DNA of 38,619 nt, taken from NCBI GenBank assembly GCA_036394195.1, contig DASWFO010000238.1:1-38619 (forward strand), given 5' to 3'. Within the stretch, counting starts at the first letter, position 1. Every line of letters begins with the position of its first letter. A program made the translations under genes and the position numbers. The DNA is from DATJPD01 sp036394195. Its GTDB lineage: Bacteria; Pseudomonadota; Alphaproteobacteria; CACIAM-22H2. The notes beneath the pieces were generated by a model. The model had not been told where the DNA came from, searched no databases, and saw only the letters and a program-made list of their open reading frames with translations. Shown here piece after piece: positions 31,668-38,619 of the stretch.

Positions 31668-32798
31668 TCAGTCCCGCAAGTCCTCCCACAGCTCCTTCAC
31701 CTTGGCGAAGAAGCCGTGGGATTCGGGGCTGGTCTTGTTGGGCTGGCCGGCCTGCTCGAACTGGCGCAGCAGATCCTGCTGGTCGCGCGTGAGATTGACC
31801 GGCGTTTCGATCACCACCTCGATAAAGAGGTCGCCACGCCGGTGCTCGCGCAGCACGGTCATGCCCTTGCCCTTGAGCCGGAACTGCTGGCCGGTCTGGG
31901 CGCCCGCTGGGACGGTCACTTTGGCACGGCTGCCGTCGATCGACGGCACCTCGACCGTGCCGCCCAAGGCTGCGGTCGTCATGGCGATCGGCACCCGGCA
32001 ATGAAGGTCGGCCGCTTCGCGCTGGAAGAAGCGATGCGGCTGGATGGTGAGGAAGATGTAGAGGTCGCCGGCGGGGGTGCCGCGCGGACCGGCTTCGCCT
32101 TCGCCGGCGAGACGGATGCGCGTCCCGTCCTCGACGCCGGCGGGAATGTTGACGTTGAGCGTGCGTTCGCGCTGGACGCGGCCCTGGCCGCGGCAGGTCT
32201 TGCACGGCTTCTCGATCACCGCCCCCTGGCCGCCGCATGACGGGCAGGTGCGCTCGACGGTGAAAAATCCCTGCTGGCTGCGCACCTTGCCGTGGCCGCG
32301 GCAGGTGGGACAGGTCACCGGCTTCGAGCCGGCCTCGGCCCCGGTACCGGCGCAGGCTTCGCAGGCGACGGCGGTCGCGACGCGGATCTGCGCCTGTTTG
32401 CCGCTGAACGCGTCGGTGAGGCTGATCTCGAGATTGTAGCGCAGGTCGGCGCCCTGAGGTCGGCCGCCGCGGCGCGTCCCCATGAACTCGCCGAACATCT
32501 CGTCGAAGATGTCGGCAAAGCCGCCCACGCCGAAATTGAAGTCGGCGCCGGGCCGCGCCCCGTTGGAACCGTGCTCGAACGCTGCGTGGCCGAACCGGTC
32601 GTAGGCCGCGCGCTTCTGATCGTCCTTCAGGACGTCATAAGCTTCGTTGATGTCCTTGAAGTTTTGCTCGGCCTTCTTGTCGCCCGGGTTGCGGTCCGGG
32701 TGGCACTGCATGGCGAGCTTGCGATACGCCTTCTTCAGGTCGTCAGCCGAAGCGCCGCGTGCGACGCCGAGCGTTTCGTAGTAGTCCTGCTTCGTCAT
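31668..32798 (-). CDS. dnaJ: chaperone DnaJ (Hsp40)
   Basis: A 376-aa full-length type I DnaJ, co-chaperone that stimulates DnaK ATPase and delivers clients. The J domain (residues 1-70) holds the HPD motif (CHPDRNPGDKK); a Gly/Phe-rich stretch follows; then four zinc-finger repeats CEACAGTG, CPTCRGHG, CPSCGGQG and CKTCRGQG; then the C-terminal client-binding domains. The ATG at 32798 was chosen (MTKQDYYETLG); the frame to 32816 adds six non-family residues. It lies 91 bp after dnaK, presumably co-transcribed. Confidence 0.98.
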   Translation of the reverse strand: MTKQDYYETLGVARGASADDLKKAYRKLAMQCHPDRNPGDKKAEQNFKDINEAYDVLKDDQKRAAYDRFGHAAFEHGSNGARPGADFNFGVGGFADIFDEMFGEFMGTRRGGRPQGADLRYNLEISLTDAFSGKQAQIRVATAVACEACAGTGAEAGSKPVTCPTCRGHGKVRSQQGFFTVERTCPSCGGQGAVIEKPCKTCRGQGRVQRERTLNVNIPAGVEDGTRIRLAGEGEAGPRGTPAGDLYIFLTIQPHRFFQREAADLHCRVPIAMTTAALGGTVEVPSIDGSRAKVTVPAGAQTGQQFRLKGKGMTVLREHRRGDLFIEVVIETPVNLTRDQQDLLRQFEQAGQPNKTSPESHGFFAKVKELWEDLRD

Positions 32799-32889
32799 TC
32801 GACCCGTCGTCCCCAACCGCCCCCGCGGCCATTGTCCGCAGCTTGGGCCCGCGCCGGCACCTGCCTTATGAGTACCGGCGCGGATCTAA

Positions 32890-34857
32890 TCAAGCACGTT
32901 TGTTCTTTTTCTCGTCGACTTCCTCGAAATCGGCGTCGACGACCTTCTCGTCTTTGGCACCGCCGGCACCCGAGCCCGCCGCACCGGCATCGCCGCCGGG
33001 GGCCGCACCGGGACCGCCTGGGCCGCCGCCCGGCCCCGCACTCGCCTGTGAGGCCTTGTACATGGCTTCGCCGAGCTTCATCGCCGACTGCGTCAAGGCT
33101 TCGGTCTTCTGCTTGATCGCGTCGGCGTCGTCGCCGTCGCCGTCCTTGACCGACTTCAGAGCGGCCAGGTCAGACTCGATCTTCGACTTCTCGGCTGGGC
33201 CGATCTTCTCGCCGTATTCCTTCAGGTTCTTCTCGACCTGGTGGATCAGGCTATCGGCGTGGTTGCGGGCGTCGATCAGCTCGCGGCGCTTCTTGTCCTC
33301 CGACGCGTGCTCCTCGGCGTCCTTCACCATGCGCTTGATCTCGGAGTCGGACAGACCGCCCGAGGCCTGGATCTTGATCTGCTGCTCCTTGCCGGTACCC
33401 TTGTCCTTGGCCGACACGTTGACGATGCCGTTGGCATCGATGTCGAACGTGACTTCGATCTGCGGCACGCCGCGCGGCGCCGGCGGTATGCCGACCAGAT
33501 CGAACTGGCCGAGGAGCTTGTTGTCGGCCGCCATCTCGCGCTCGCCCTGGAAGACGCGGATCGTGACCGCACCCTGGCTGTCCTCGGCGGTCGAGAAGAC
33601 CTGCGACTTGCGGGTCGGGATGGTCGTGTTGCGGTCGATCAGACGGGTGAACACGCCGCCCAGGGTCTCGATGCCCAGCGACAGCGGGGTCACGTCGAGC
33701 AGCAGCACGTCCTTGACGTCGCCCTTGAGCACGCCGGCCTGGATCGCGGCACCCACGGCGACGACCTCGTCCGGATTCACGCCGCGATGCGGCTCGCGCC
33801 CGAAGAACTGCTTCACCGTCTCGATGACCTTCGGCATGCGGGTCATGCCGCCGACCAGGACCACCTCATCGACCTCGGAGGCCTTGAGCCCGGCGTCCTT
33901 CAGCGCCGCCTTGCACGGCTCGACGGTCTTCTGGATCAGGTGGTCGACGAGCGATTCGAGCTTGGCGCGGGTGAGCTTGATGTTGAGATGCTTCGGCCCA
34001 CTGGCATCGGCGGTGATGAACGGCAGGTTCACCTCGGTCTGGGTCGCCGACGACAGTTCGATCTTGGCCTTCTCCGCGGCCTCCTTGAGGCGCTGCAAGG
34101 CCAACCGGTCGCTGCGGAGGTCGATGCCCTGGTCCTTTTTGAACTCGGTCGCCAGGTAGTCGATGATCTCCTTGTCGAAGTCTTCGCCGCCGAGGAACGT
34201 ATCGCCGTTCGTCGACTTCACCTCGAAGACGCCGTCGCCGATCTCGAGAGTCGAGACGTCGAATGTGCCGCCGCCGAGGTCGTAGACCGCGATCGTGCCG
34301 GTCTTCTTCTTTTCGAGACCGTAGGCGAGCGCGGCCGCGGTCGGCTCGTTGATGATGCGCAGCACTTCGAGTCCGGCGATCTTGCCGGCATCCTTGGTGG
34401 CCTGGCGTTGCGAGTCGTTGAAGTAGGCCGGAACGGTAATGACAGCCTGGGTGACCTTCTCGCCAAGATACGCCTCGGCGGTCTCTTTCATCTTCTGCAG
34501 GATGAACGCGGAAATCTGGCTCGGACTGTAGCGCTTGCCCTGTGCCTCGACCCACGCGTCGCCGTTCTCCGATTTGACGATCTTGTAGGGCACGAGACCC
34601 ATGTCCTTCGAGACCATCGGATCTTCGAAGCGGCGGCCGATCAGACGCTTGACGGCATAAATCGTGTTGTTCGGGTTGGTCACCGCCTGGCGTTTCGCAG
34701 CCTGGCCGACCAGACGCTCTCCGGAGTCGGTAAACGCGACGATCGACGGAGTCGTGTTTGCACCCTCGGCGTTGGGAATGACCTTGGGCGTCGAGCCTTC
34801 CATGACGGCGACGCAGCTATTCGTCGTGCCGAGGTCGATACCAATAACCTTGCTCAT
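32890..34857 (-). CDS. dnaK: chaperone DnaK (Hsp70)
   Basis: A 655-aa Hsp70. The nucleotide-binding domain starts VIGIDLGTTNSCVAVMEG and contains IAVYDLGGGTFDVS and VLVGGMTRMPKV; the substrate domain has LLLDVTPLSLGIETLGG; the C-terminus ends in a Gly/Ala-rich tail with VVDADFEEVDE, the GrpE/DnaJ-era DnaK hallmark. AGAGGA lies 6 nt before the ATG. The upstream frame to 34929 is discarded as it is leader sequence. The promoter at 34957-34985 fits both housekeeping and heat-shock recognition. Confidence 0.98.
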   Translation of the reverse strand: MSKVIGIDLGTTNSCVAVMEGSTPKVIPNAEGANTTPSIVAFTDSGERLVGQAAKRQAVTNPNNTIYAVKRLIGRRFEDPMVSKDMGLVPYKIVKSENGDAWVEAQGKRYSPSQISAFILQKMKETAEAYLGEKVTQAVITVPAYFNDSQRQATKDAGKIAGLEVLRIINEPTAAALAYGLEKKKTGTIAVYDLGGGTFDVSTLEIGDGVFEVKSTNGDTFLGGEDFDKEIIDYLATEFKKDQGIDLRSDRLALQRLKEAAEKAKIELSSATQTEVNLPFITADASGPKHLNIKLTRAKLESLVDHLIQKTVEPCKAALKDAGLKASEVDEVVLVGGMTRMPKVIETVKQFFGREPHRGVNPDEVVAVGAAIQAGVLKGDVKDVLLLDVTPLSLGIETLGGVFTRLIDRNTTIPTRKSQVFSTAEDSQGAVTIRVFQGEREMAADNKLLGQFDLVGIPPAPRGVPQIEVTFDIDANGIVNVSAKDKGTGKEQQIKIQASGGLSDSEIKRMVKDAEEHASEDKKRRELIDARNHADSLIHQVEKNLKEYGEKIGPAEKSKIESDLAALKSVKDGDGDDADAIKQKTEALTQSAMKLGEAMYKASQASAGPGGGPGGPGAAPGGDAGAAGSGAGGAKDEKVVDADFEEVDEKKNKRA

Positions 34858-34956
34858 AACAAATCCTCTTTCTGCGGCAGGCCGCGAGCGGCCCCGAGAC
34901 GGGCCCCGCCCCGGCCCCCTAGTGAACACAAGGGTTGTGGGGACTTTACCGTCCGG

Positions 34957-34985
34957 TATATAGGGCCGGATTCAGAACGCTGCAA
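34957..34985 (-). promoter_or_regulatory. dnaK promoter (sigma-70, with sigma-32-like -10)
   Basis: On the minus strand TTGCAG (34985-34980), 17 nt, TATATA (34962-34957). The -10 is preceded by CCC, giving CCCTATATA, which resembles the heat-shock sigma-32 -10 element. Either or both holoenzymes may use it. Confidence 0.65.
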
Positions 34986-35093
34986 TGGCGAGGCTGCGAC
35001 AAAAGCCTGCTCCGGCGCGGGCTTGGCAGCCGTTCCAGCGCCGCCGAAGACCTCGGCGAGCGGCCAGAAATTTGCGGTAGTGGAACCGCTTAA

Positions 35094-35101
35094 TTAACCA
35101 T
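35094..35101 (+). promoter_or_regulatory. CtrA-type half-site TTAACCAT
   Basis: An exact TTAACCAT, the half-site described for the cell-cycle regulator CtrA in Caulobacter. It is 126 bp upstream of the -10-proximal -35 of the small gene and preceded by another TTAA. Confidence 0.4.
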
Positions 35102-35156
35102 GGGCGTGCGGCTAAGCCGCGCCCCGGCCAAGCATTCGCCTCGGCCTCGACGGGTG

Positions 35157-35164
35157 ATGGTTAA
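35157..35164 (-). promoter_or_regulatory. CtrA-type half-site, inverted copy
   Basis: ATGGTTAA on the plus strand, i.e. TTAACCAT on the minus strand, 55 bp from the first copy and 55 bp upstream of the TTGCCA -35 element. Confidence 0.4.
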
Positions 35165-35219
35165 GAAAATTCGGCGGCGGGATTGCGAGTACTTGCCGAA
35201 CACTCGGCCACCACCCACA

Positions 35220-35248
35220 TTGCCAAGACGACCCTTCTCCTGTATTCT
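35220..35248 (+). promoter_or_regulatory. promoter of the small gene at 35298
   Basis: TTGCCA (35220-35225), 17 nt, TATTCT (35243-35248), with about 50 nt to the ATG. Confidence 0.5.
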
Positions 35249-35297
35249 CCCTGCGTAGAAGGGTCATTCCATATTCCCGCAGAACACGGGATTTTCG

Positions 35298-35684
35298 ATG
35301 AACTCGCTTCAATTACCGCCAGTTACAGGGGTTCAGAGCCCCGGCCCGTCCCCCTCGGGGACGGCGGCGGGGAACGAGTCTTCGACGTCGCACGTGACAG
35401 AGCAGGCTCCGAAGCCGCAGCCTCCGTCTCGGCCGGCGAACCCGCCGCCGATATCCCAAGTCAACGCGGCACAGCAGGCCCAAGTCGACGCGGCGAGGGC
35501 CGCGGATGTGGCGCGCGTCGAAACGCCTGCCTTCGCCTTGCAGGTCGGCGTGATACACCCCTCGTTCCAGGTCTATGTGGACGCAGTGGATACGGCCAGC
35601 CATCGCGTGATTGCCCGGGTGTACGGACCGCGTGGCCAAGTCACCGAGCCGGCACCGATCCGGCACTTGGTGGCGAAGGTCTGA
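35298..35684 (+). CDS. small protein of unknown function
   Basis: A 128-aa cytosolic-looking protein with no signal or membrane helix. Residues 1-52 are Pro/Ser-rich and low in complexity; residues about 53-72 form an Ala/Gln-rich helix (VNAAQQAQVDAARAADVARV); residues about 76-128 look like a compact beta domain (ALQVGVIHPSFQVYVDAVDT, HRVIARVYGPRG). It has its own promoter and a strong terminator, so it is a real unit. An overlapping frame at 35183-35689 is open too but reads as a shadow. Upstream CtrA-type half-sites hint at cell-cycle or motility control. I do not recognise the family. Confidence 0.65.
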   Translation: MNSLQLPPVTGVQSPGPSPSGTAAGNESSTSHVTEQAPKPQPPSRPANPPPISQVNAAQQAQVDAARAADVARVETPAFALQVGVIHPSFQVYVDAVDTASHRVIARVYGPRGQVTEPAPIRHLVAKV

Positions 35685-35716
35685 ACTGAGACGTAGACGA
35701 CAGCGGTTCGCGAGAC

Positions 35717-35744
35717 GCCCGGCTCACCGCCGGGCTTTTTGTTT
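35717..35744 (+). terminator. Rho-independent terminator after the small gene
   Basis: GCCCGGC (35717-35723), loop TCACC, GCCGGGC (35729-35735), then TTTTTGTTT. It lies 33 bp after the stop codon. Confidence 0.88.
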
Positions 35745-35773
35745 GGCCTAGCCGCCGCTCGCCAGCGCTTCTG

Positions 35774-36418
35774 TTACGCCGACGTATTGACCGTCTGGCC
35801 CGCCGAACCGGTGGCGCTGCCTTTGGCGACCGCGACCATGGCCGGACGCAGCAGCCGACCGTGAATGGTGTAGCCGGATTGCAGGACCTGAACCACCGCG
35901 CCCGACGGCTTGTCGGGCGCATCGACCTGCATCACCGCCTGATGGAGATTGTGGTCGAAGGGCTCGCCGAGCGGATCGACCTTCTTGATGTGATGCCGCT
36001 CAAGCGTGGCCAGGAAGTCGCGCTCGGTGAGCTCGACGCCGGTGGCGAATTTGTCCAGCTGCTCGTCCGCCTGGCGGGCCTCGGCCGAAATTCCCTCAAG
36101 AGCGCGGCGCAGATTGTCGGCGACCGGCAGGACATCGCGCGCGATGTTCGTGATCGCGTATTTGTTGTTCTCCTCGATCTCGCGCTGACTGCGGCGCCGT
36201 GTGTTCTCGGCCTCCGCCAGCGCCCGCAGCGCCTGATCCTTGAGCCGCCCGACCTCGGCTTCGAGCTCGGCCACGCGCTTGGCCAGTTCCGGCGGCTGGC
36301 GCGCGTCGGCTTCGGACGCACCCGGCGTCCGCTCTCGCGCGGACTGGTCCTGTCCCGGCGGCGTCGAGAGCGTCGGCTCGACGCGGCCCGCGGGATCGTT
36401 CGGCATGTCGTCGTTCAT
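35774..36418 (-). CDS. grpE: nucleotide exchange factor GrpE
   Basis: A 214-aa co-chaperone that releases ADP from DnaK. After a disordered Pro/Ser-rich N-terminus (about 45 residues) comes the long dimeric coiled coil (ELAKRVAELEAEVGRLKDQA ... ENTRRRSQREIEENNKYA) and the C-terminal beta domain with FDHNLHQAVMQV and VLQSGYTIHGRLLRPAMVAV. The ATG at 36418 has AAGGA 7 nt upstream; the frame to 36442 is not used. It follows hrcA on the same strand, gap 94 bp. Confidence 0.96.
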   Translation of the reverse strand: MNDDMPNDPAGRVEPTLSTPPGQDQSARERTPGASEADARQPPELAKRVAELEAEVGRLKDQALRALAEAENTRRRSQREIEENNKYAITNIARDVLPVADNLRRALEGISAEARQADEQLDKFATGVELTERDFLATLERHHIKKVDPLGEPFDHNLHQAVMQVDAPDKPSGAVVQVLQSGYTIHGRLLRPAMVAVAKGSATGSAGQTVNTSA

Positions 36419-36512
36419 TGCAAAATCCTTGGGTCTCCACATGGCTTGAGTCTGCCGTTCCTCACGGTGAAGGACCGCCCGCGGCCGCGGTGTGGGCGGT
36501 CGAAGAGAAGGC

Positions 36513-37607
36513 TCAGGCGATCAGGCGGGCGATCACCTTCGCGGTATAGTCCACCATCGGGATCACGCGCGCGTAGTTCATCCGCGTCGGTCCGATGACG
36601 CCGATCGCCCCCACCACCTGCTCCTTGGTGTTGGCATAAGGGGCTATGATCATCGAGCATCCGCCCATGCCGAACAGCTTGTTCTCGGTCCCGATGAAGA
36701 TCTGGACTCCGGTCCCCCCTTGCGCGGCATCCAGGAGCTTCAGCATCGTCTCCTTGGTCTCCAACGTCTCGAACAGACCGCGGATGCGTTCAAGGTCTTC
36801 CAGCGCCGTCACGTCCTCCAGCAGCTTCGACTGGCCCCGGACGATGAGGTAGCCCCCCTCGACGGCTTCTCCGGACGATACCGCGAGGCCGGCCTCGACG
36901 ACCTTTTGAGTCAACGCATCGAGCTCGGCCTTGTTCTCGTCGAGCTCGCGCAAAATATCGCCGCGCGCCTCGCCGAGGGTACGGCCCATCAGCCGCGCAT
37001 TCAGGTAGTTGCCGGCGCGCACGAGCTCGGCCGGGGTCAGGCCCAGCGGCAGCTCGACCACCCGATTCTCGACCAGGCCGCTCCCGGTGACCATGACCAC
37101 CAGGGCGCGGCCCGGCCCGAGGTTTACATATTCGACGTGCTTCAGCGCCCCCTCGGTCTTGGGGGCGGTGACCAGACCGGCGCAGTGCGACAGGCCCGAC
37201 AGGAGCTGCGTCGCCTGCTCCAGCACCTGGGGCAGGCTCTTCCCGGCGGCGACGCATTGCGAATCGATCTTCGCGCGCTCCTCGGCCGACAGGCGGCCGA
37301 CCTCGAGGAAGCCATTGACGAACATGCGCAGACCGAGATCGGTGGGCAGCCGCCCGGCCGAGGTATGGGGGGCGTAGAGGAGCCCCGCTTCCTGCAGATC
37401 GGCCATCACGTTGCGGATCGTCGCCGGCGACAGGGCGGTGCCCAGCTTGCGCGACAGGGTGCGCGAGCCGACCGGCTCGCCAGTCTCGACATACGCCTCG
37501 ACGATCTGGCGAAAAATATCGCGGCTGCGCTCGCTAAGCTCCGCCAAGGGCGGGGTCGGGCCCGCCAAACCGAGCGAATCGGACCGTAAGGGCTTGACCA
37601 TATTCAT
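36513..37607 (-). CDS. hrcA: heat-inducible transcription repressor HrcA
   Basis: A 364-aa repressor that binds CIRCE operators of groESL and related genes, folded with GroEL help. The N-terminal winged helix has LSERSRDIFRQIVEAYVETG and GSRTLSRKLGTALSPATIRN; the C-terminal part has IFIGTENKLFGMGGCSMIIA and GVIGPTRMNYARVIPMVDY, all standard. Start: ATG 37607 or 37601; no Shine-Dalgarno, and the promoter at 37615-37643 ends 7 nt before 37607, so the message may be leaderless. No CIRCE is visible here, so its targets are elsewhere. Confidence 0.95.
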   Translation of the reverse strand: MNMVKPLRSDSLGLAGPTPPLAELSERSRDIFRQIVEAYVETGEPVGSRTLSRKLGTALSPATIRNVMADLQEAGLLYAPHTSAGRLPTDLGLRMFVNGFLEVGRLSAEERAKIDSQCVAAGKSLPQVLEQATQLLSGLSHCAGLVTAPKTEGALKHVEYVNLGPGRALVVMVTGSGLVENRVVELPLGLTPAELVRAGNYLNARLMGRTLGEARGDILRELDENKAELDALTQKVVEAGLAVSSGEAVEGGYLIVRGQSKLLEDVTALEDLERIRGLFETLETKETMLKLLDAAQGGTGVQIFIGTENKLFGMGGCSMIIAPYANTKEQVVGAIGVIGPTRMNYARVIPMVDYTAKVIARLIA

Positions 37608-37614
37608 ATCCAGA

Positions 37615-37643
37615 AATGTAGGGAGCGGCCTTGAACGCGTCAA
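37615..37643 (-). promoter_or_regulatory. promoter of hrcA-grpE
   Basis: On the minus strand TTGACG (37643-37638), 17 nt, TACATT (37620-37615). The -10 lies 7 nt before the first ATG of hrcA. Confidence 0.6.
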
Positions 37644-37735
37644 TCAGACACCACGTCGATCTGAGCCCGCCTATGGACGGCGCAGGAGCCCGCGGGTTAG
37701 GGTTCCGGCCCGATTTAACCAGCGAGATCCTGCTC

Positions 37736-38452
37736 ATGCGTCCCTCCGGCCGCGCCGCCGATGTGTTGCGCTCCATCCAGCTCGAGCCCGACATCGCCAA
37801 ATACGCCGAGGGATCGTGCATGGCGCGGTTTGGCGACACCCATGTTCTGTGCACGGCGACGGTCGAGGACAAGGTCCCCCCCTTCCTGCGCAACACCGGA
37901 TCCGGCTGGGTGACTGCCGAGTATGGCATGTTGCCGCGCTCCACCCATACGCGCACCGATCGCGAGGCGGCGCGCGGCAAGCAGAGCGGCCGCACCCAGG
38001 AAATCCAGCGCCTGATCGGCCGCTCGTTGCGCACGGTCACCGACTTGAAGGCCTTGGGCGAGCGGCAGGTCCGCATCGACTGCGACGTCATCCAGGCGGA
38101 TGGCGGCACGCGCACGGCCGCCATCACCGGCAGCTTCGTCGCGCTGCACCGCGCCCTTTCGAAGGTCGTGAAGGACGGGGAGCTCGCCAAGCTGCCGCTC
38201 ACCGATCACGTCGCGGCGATCTCCTGCGGCATGTATGCGGGCACGCCGGTGCTCGACCTCGATTACGCCGAGGACTCGACCGCCGACGCCGATGCGAATT
38301 TCGTGCTCACCGGGTCCGGCAAGATCATCGAGGTGCAGGGCACGGCCGAGCGCGCGCCGTTCAGCGACCAGGACCTGCTGTCGTTGTTGAAGCTGGCGCG
38401 CAAGGGCGTCGACCAGCTGATCGCCCTGCAGAAGAAGGCGCTCGCGGTTTGA
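37736..38452 (+). CDS. rph: ribonuclease PH
   Basis: A 238-aa phosphorolytic 3'-exoribonuclease that trims tRNA 3' ends, normally a hexamer. It starts MRPSGRAADVLRSIQLEPDI and has CTATVEDKVPPFLRN, the GWVTAEYGMLPRSTHTRTDR block, QSGRTQEIQRLIGRSLR and the phosphate-side ISCGMYAG. It is exactly the usual length. The frame is open upstream to 37631, but the family begins at 37736, with GAGA 8 nt upstream. It is divergent from hrcA and followed by rdgB 26 bp later. Confidence 0.97.
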   Translation: MRPSGRAADVLRSIQLEPDIAKYAEGSCMARFGDTHVLCTATVEDKVPPFLRNTGSGWVTAEYGMLPRSTHTRTDREAARGKQSGRTQEIQRLIGRSLRTVTDLKALGERQVRIDCDVIQADGGTRTAAITGSFVALHRALSKVVKDGELAKLPLTDHVAAISCGMYAGTPVLDLDYAEDSTADADANFVLTGSGKIIEVQGTAERAPFSDQDLLSLLKLARKGVDQLIALQKKALAV

Positions 38453-38478
38453 CCGGCGCGCCGTCGGATGCTTGATCC

Positions 38479-38619
38479 ATGGCGCGACGCTTCACCGACA
38501 AGAAGCTGGTGATTGCCAGCCATAATGCCGGCAAGGTCCGTGAGATTGCCGAACTCCTCCAGCCGTTCGGCGTCGAGGTCGTCTCGGCGGGCGCGCTTGG
38601 ATTGCCCGAGCCCGAAGAG
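38479..38619 (+). CDS. rdgB: XTP/dITP diphosphatase RdgB, N-terminal part
   Basis: The first 47 codons, cut by the window end. The product opens MARRFTDKKLVIASHNAGKV with SHNAGKVREI, the substrate-binding motif (S/T-x-N-x-x-K) of Ham1/RdgB, a house-cleaning enzyme that hydrolyses dITP and XTP. The rph-rdgB order is common in proteobacteria. Confidence 0.9.
   Translation, partial: MARRFTDKKLVIASHNAGKVREIAELLQPFGVEVVSAGALGLPEPEE

Larger units (their letters stand above)
34858..35297. other. 440-bp intergenic region between dnaK and the divergent small gene
   Basis: It holds the dnaK leader (GC-rich, about 100 nt), the dnaK promoter, two inverted TTAACCAT sites (35094-35101 and 35157-35164), a small GCGGC-TAA-GCCGC hairpin near 35110-35122 and a plus-strand promoter at 35220-35248. 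I see no gene or CIRCE element in it. Confidence 0.6.

Noticed and set aside
33241..35097. A 618-codon open frame opposite dnaK
   Set aside because: Same reason: antisense shadow of a highly conserved gene.
35183..35689. A 168-codon frame overlapping the small gene at 35298
   Set aside because: Its start lies upstream of the -35/-10 pair and its sequence is irregular and Arg/Gly-rich. The 128-aa frame starts after the promoter and has a more protein-like C-terminal half.
36419..37735. CIRCE operator (TTAGCACTC-N9-GAGTGCTAA) near hrcA, grpE or dnaK
   Set aside because: Searched by eye upstream of hrcA, grpE and dnaK; no copy or near copy seen.
1..38619. tRNA, rRNA, CRISPR, insertion sequence, prophage or toxin-antitoxin genes
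   Set aside because: No cloverleaf, repeat-spacer series, transposase motif or phage protein was recognised on either strand.

Overview
This 38.6 kb window is GC-rich, densely coded chromosome of an alphaproteobacterium. The evidence is the hrcA-grpE / dnaK-dnaJ / rph-rdgB cluster, two PAS_5-family proteins, a bactofilin, an ECF sigma/anti-sigma pair and CtrA-type TTAACCAT half-sites. The genus cannot be fixed from sequence alone. No rRNA, tRNA, CRISPR array, insertion sequence or phage gene was seen.

Layout. 1-4.6 kb: the 3' end of a PhoX-like phosphatase gene, alanine dehydrogenase, a GT9 heptosyltransferase-like gene and an AmpG-type muropeptide permease. 4.6-7.3 kb: an ECF sigma factor with a membrane anti-sigma factor that lacks the usual zinc finger, divergent from a Tat-exported metallophosphoesterase and a CuA-type cupredoxin. 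The two divergent transcripts carry matching GGGAAT / G-N-TCT promoter elements. 7.4-10.7 kb: a PAS_5 protein, an AHL-lactonase-family hydrolase and typA/bipA. 10.9-14.1 kb: a large TPR-CHAT lipoprotein whose caspase-like His and Cys flank an EF-hand-like loop. 14.2-20.4 kb: adenosine kinase, an EI24/CysZ-like protein, bactofilin, a small lipoprotein, nth, a phasin-like protein, a DUF2244 protein, a second PAS_5 protein and dapB.

20.5-29.8 kb is the most interesting part, a polyprenyl-phosphate sugar and glycosyltransferase island. A three-gene operon (UbiA-like DPPR synthase, DprE1-like oxidase, DprE2-like reductase) resembles the mycobacterial route to decaprenyl-phosphoryl-arabinose. It is divergent from two multi-pass GT-C glycosyltransferases. 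Beside them lie a GT2 polyprenyl-phosphate glycosyltransferase and a YdjC/ChbG-family deacetylase, a pairing like Francisella FlmF2/NaxD. The inferred product is an arabinofuranose-like and/or amino-sugar decoration of an envelope glycan, lipid A or a protein. The acceptor is not visible.

29.0-31.5 kb: an operon of type II NADH dehydrogenase-like oxidoreductase, a Mug-type DNA glycosylase and a methyltransferase. 31.5-31.7 kb: two degenerate palindromic repeats. 31.7-37.6 kb: dnaJ, dnaK, a small unknown gene on the opposite strand with CtrA half-sites upstream, grpE and hrcA. 37.7 kb to the end: rph and the 5' end of rdgB. Two minus-strand genes (the UbiA-like gene and hrcA) have a good -35/-10 pair placed so that transcription should begin almost at the ATG, which suggests leaderless mRNAs.
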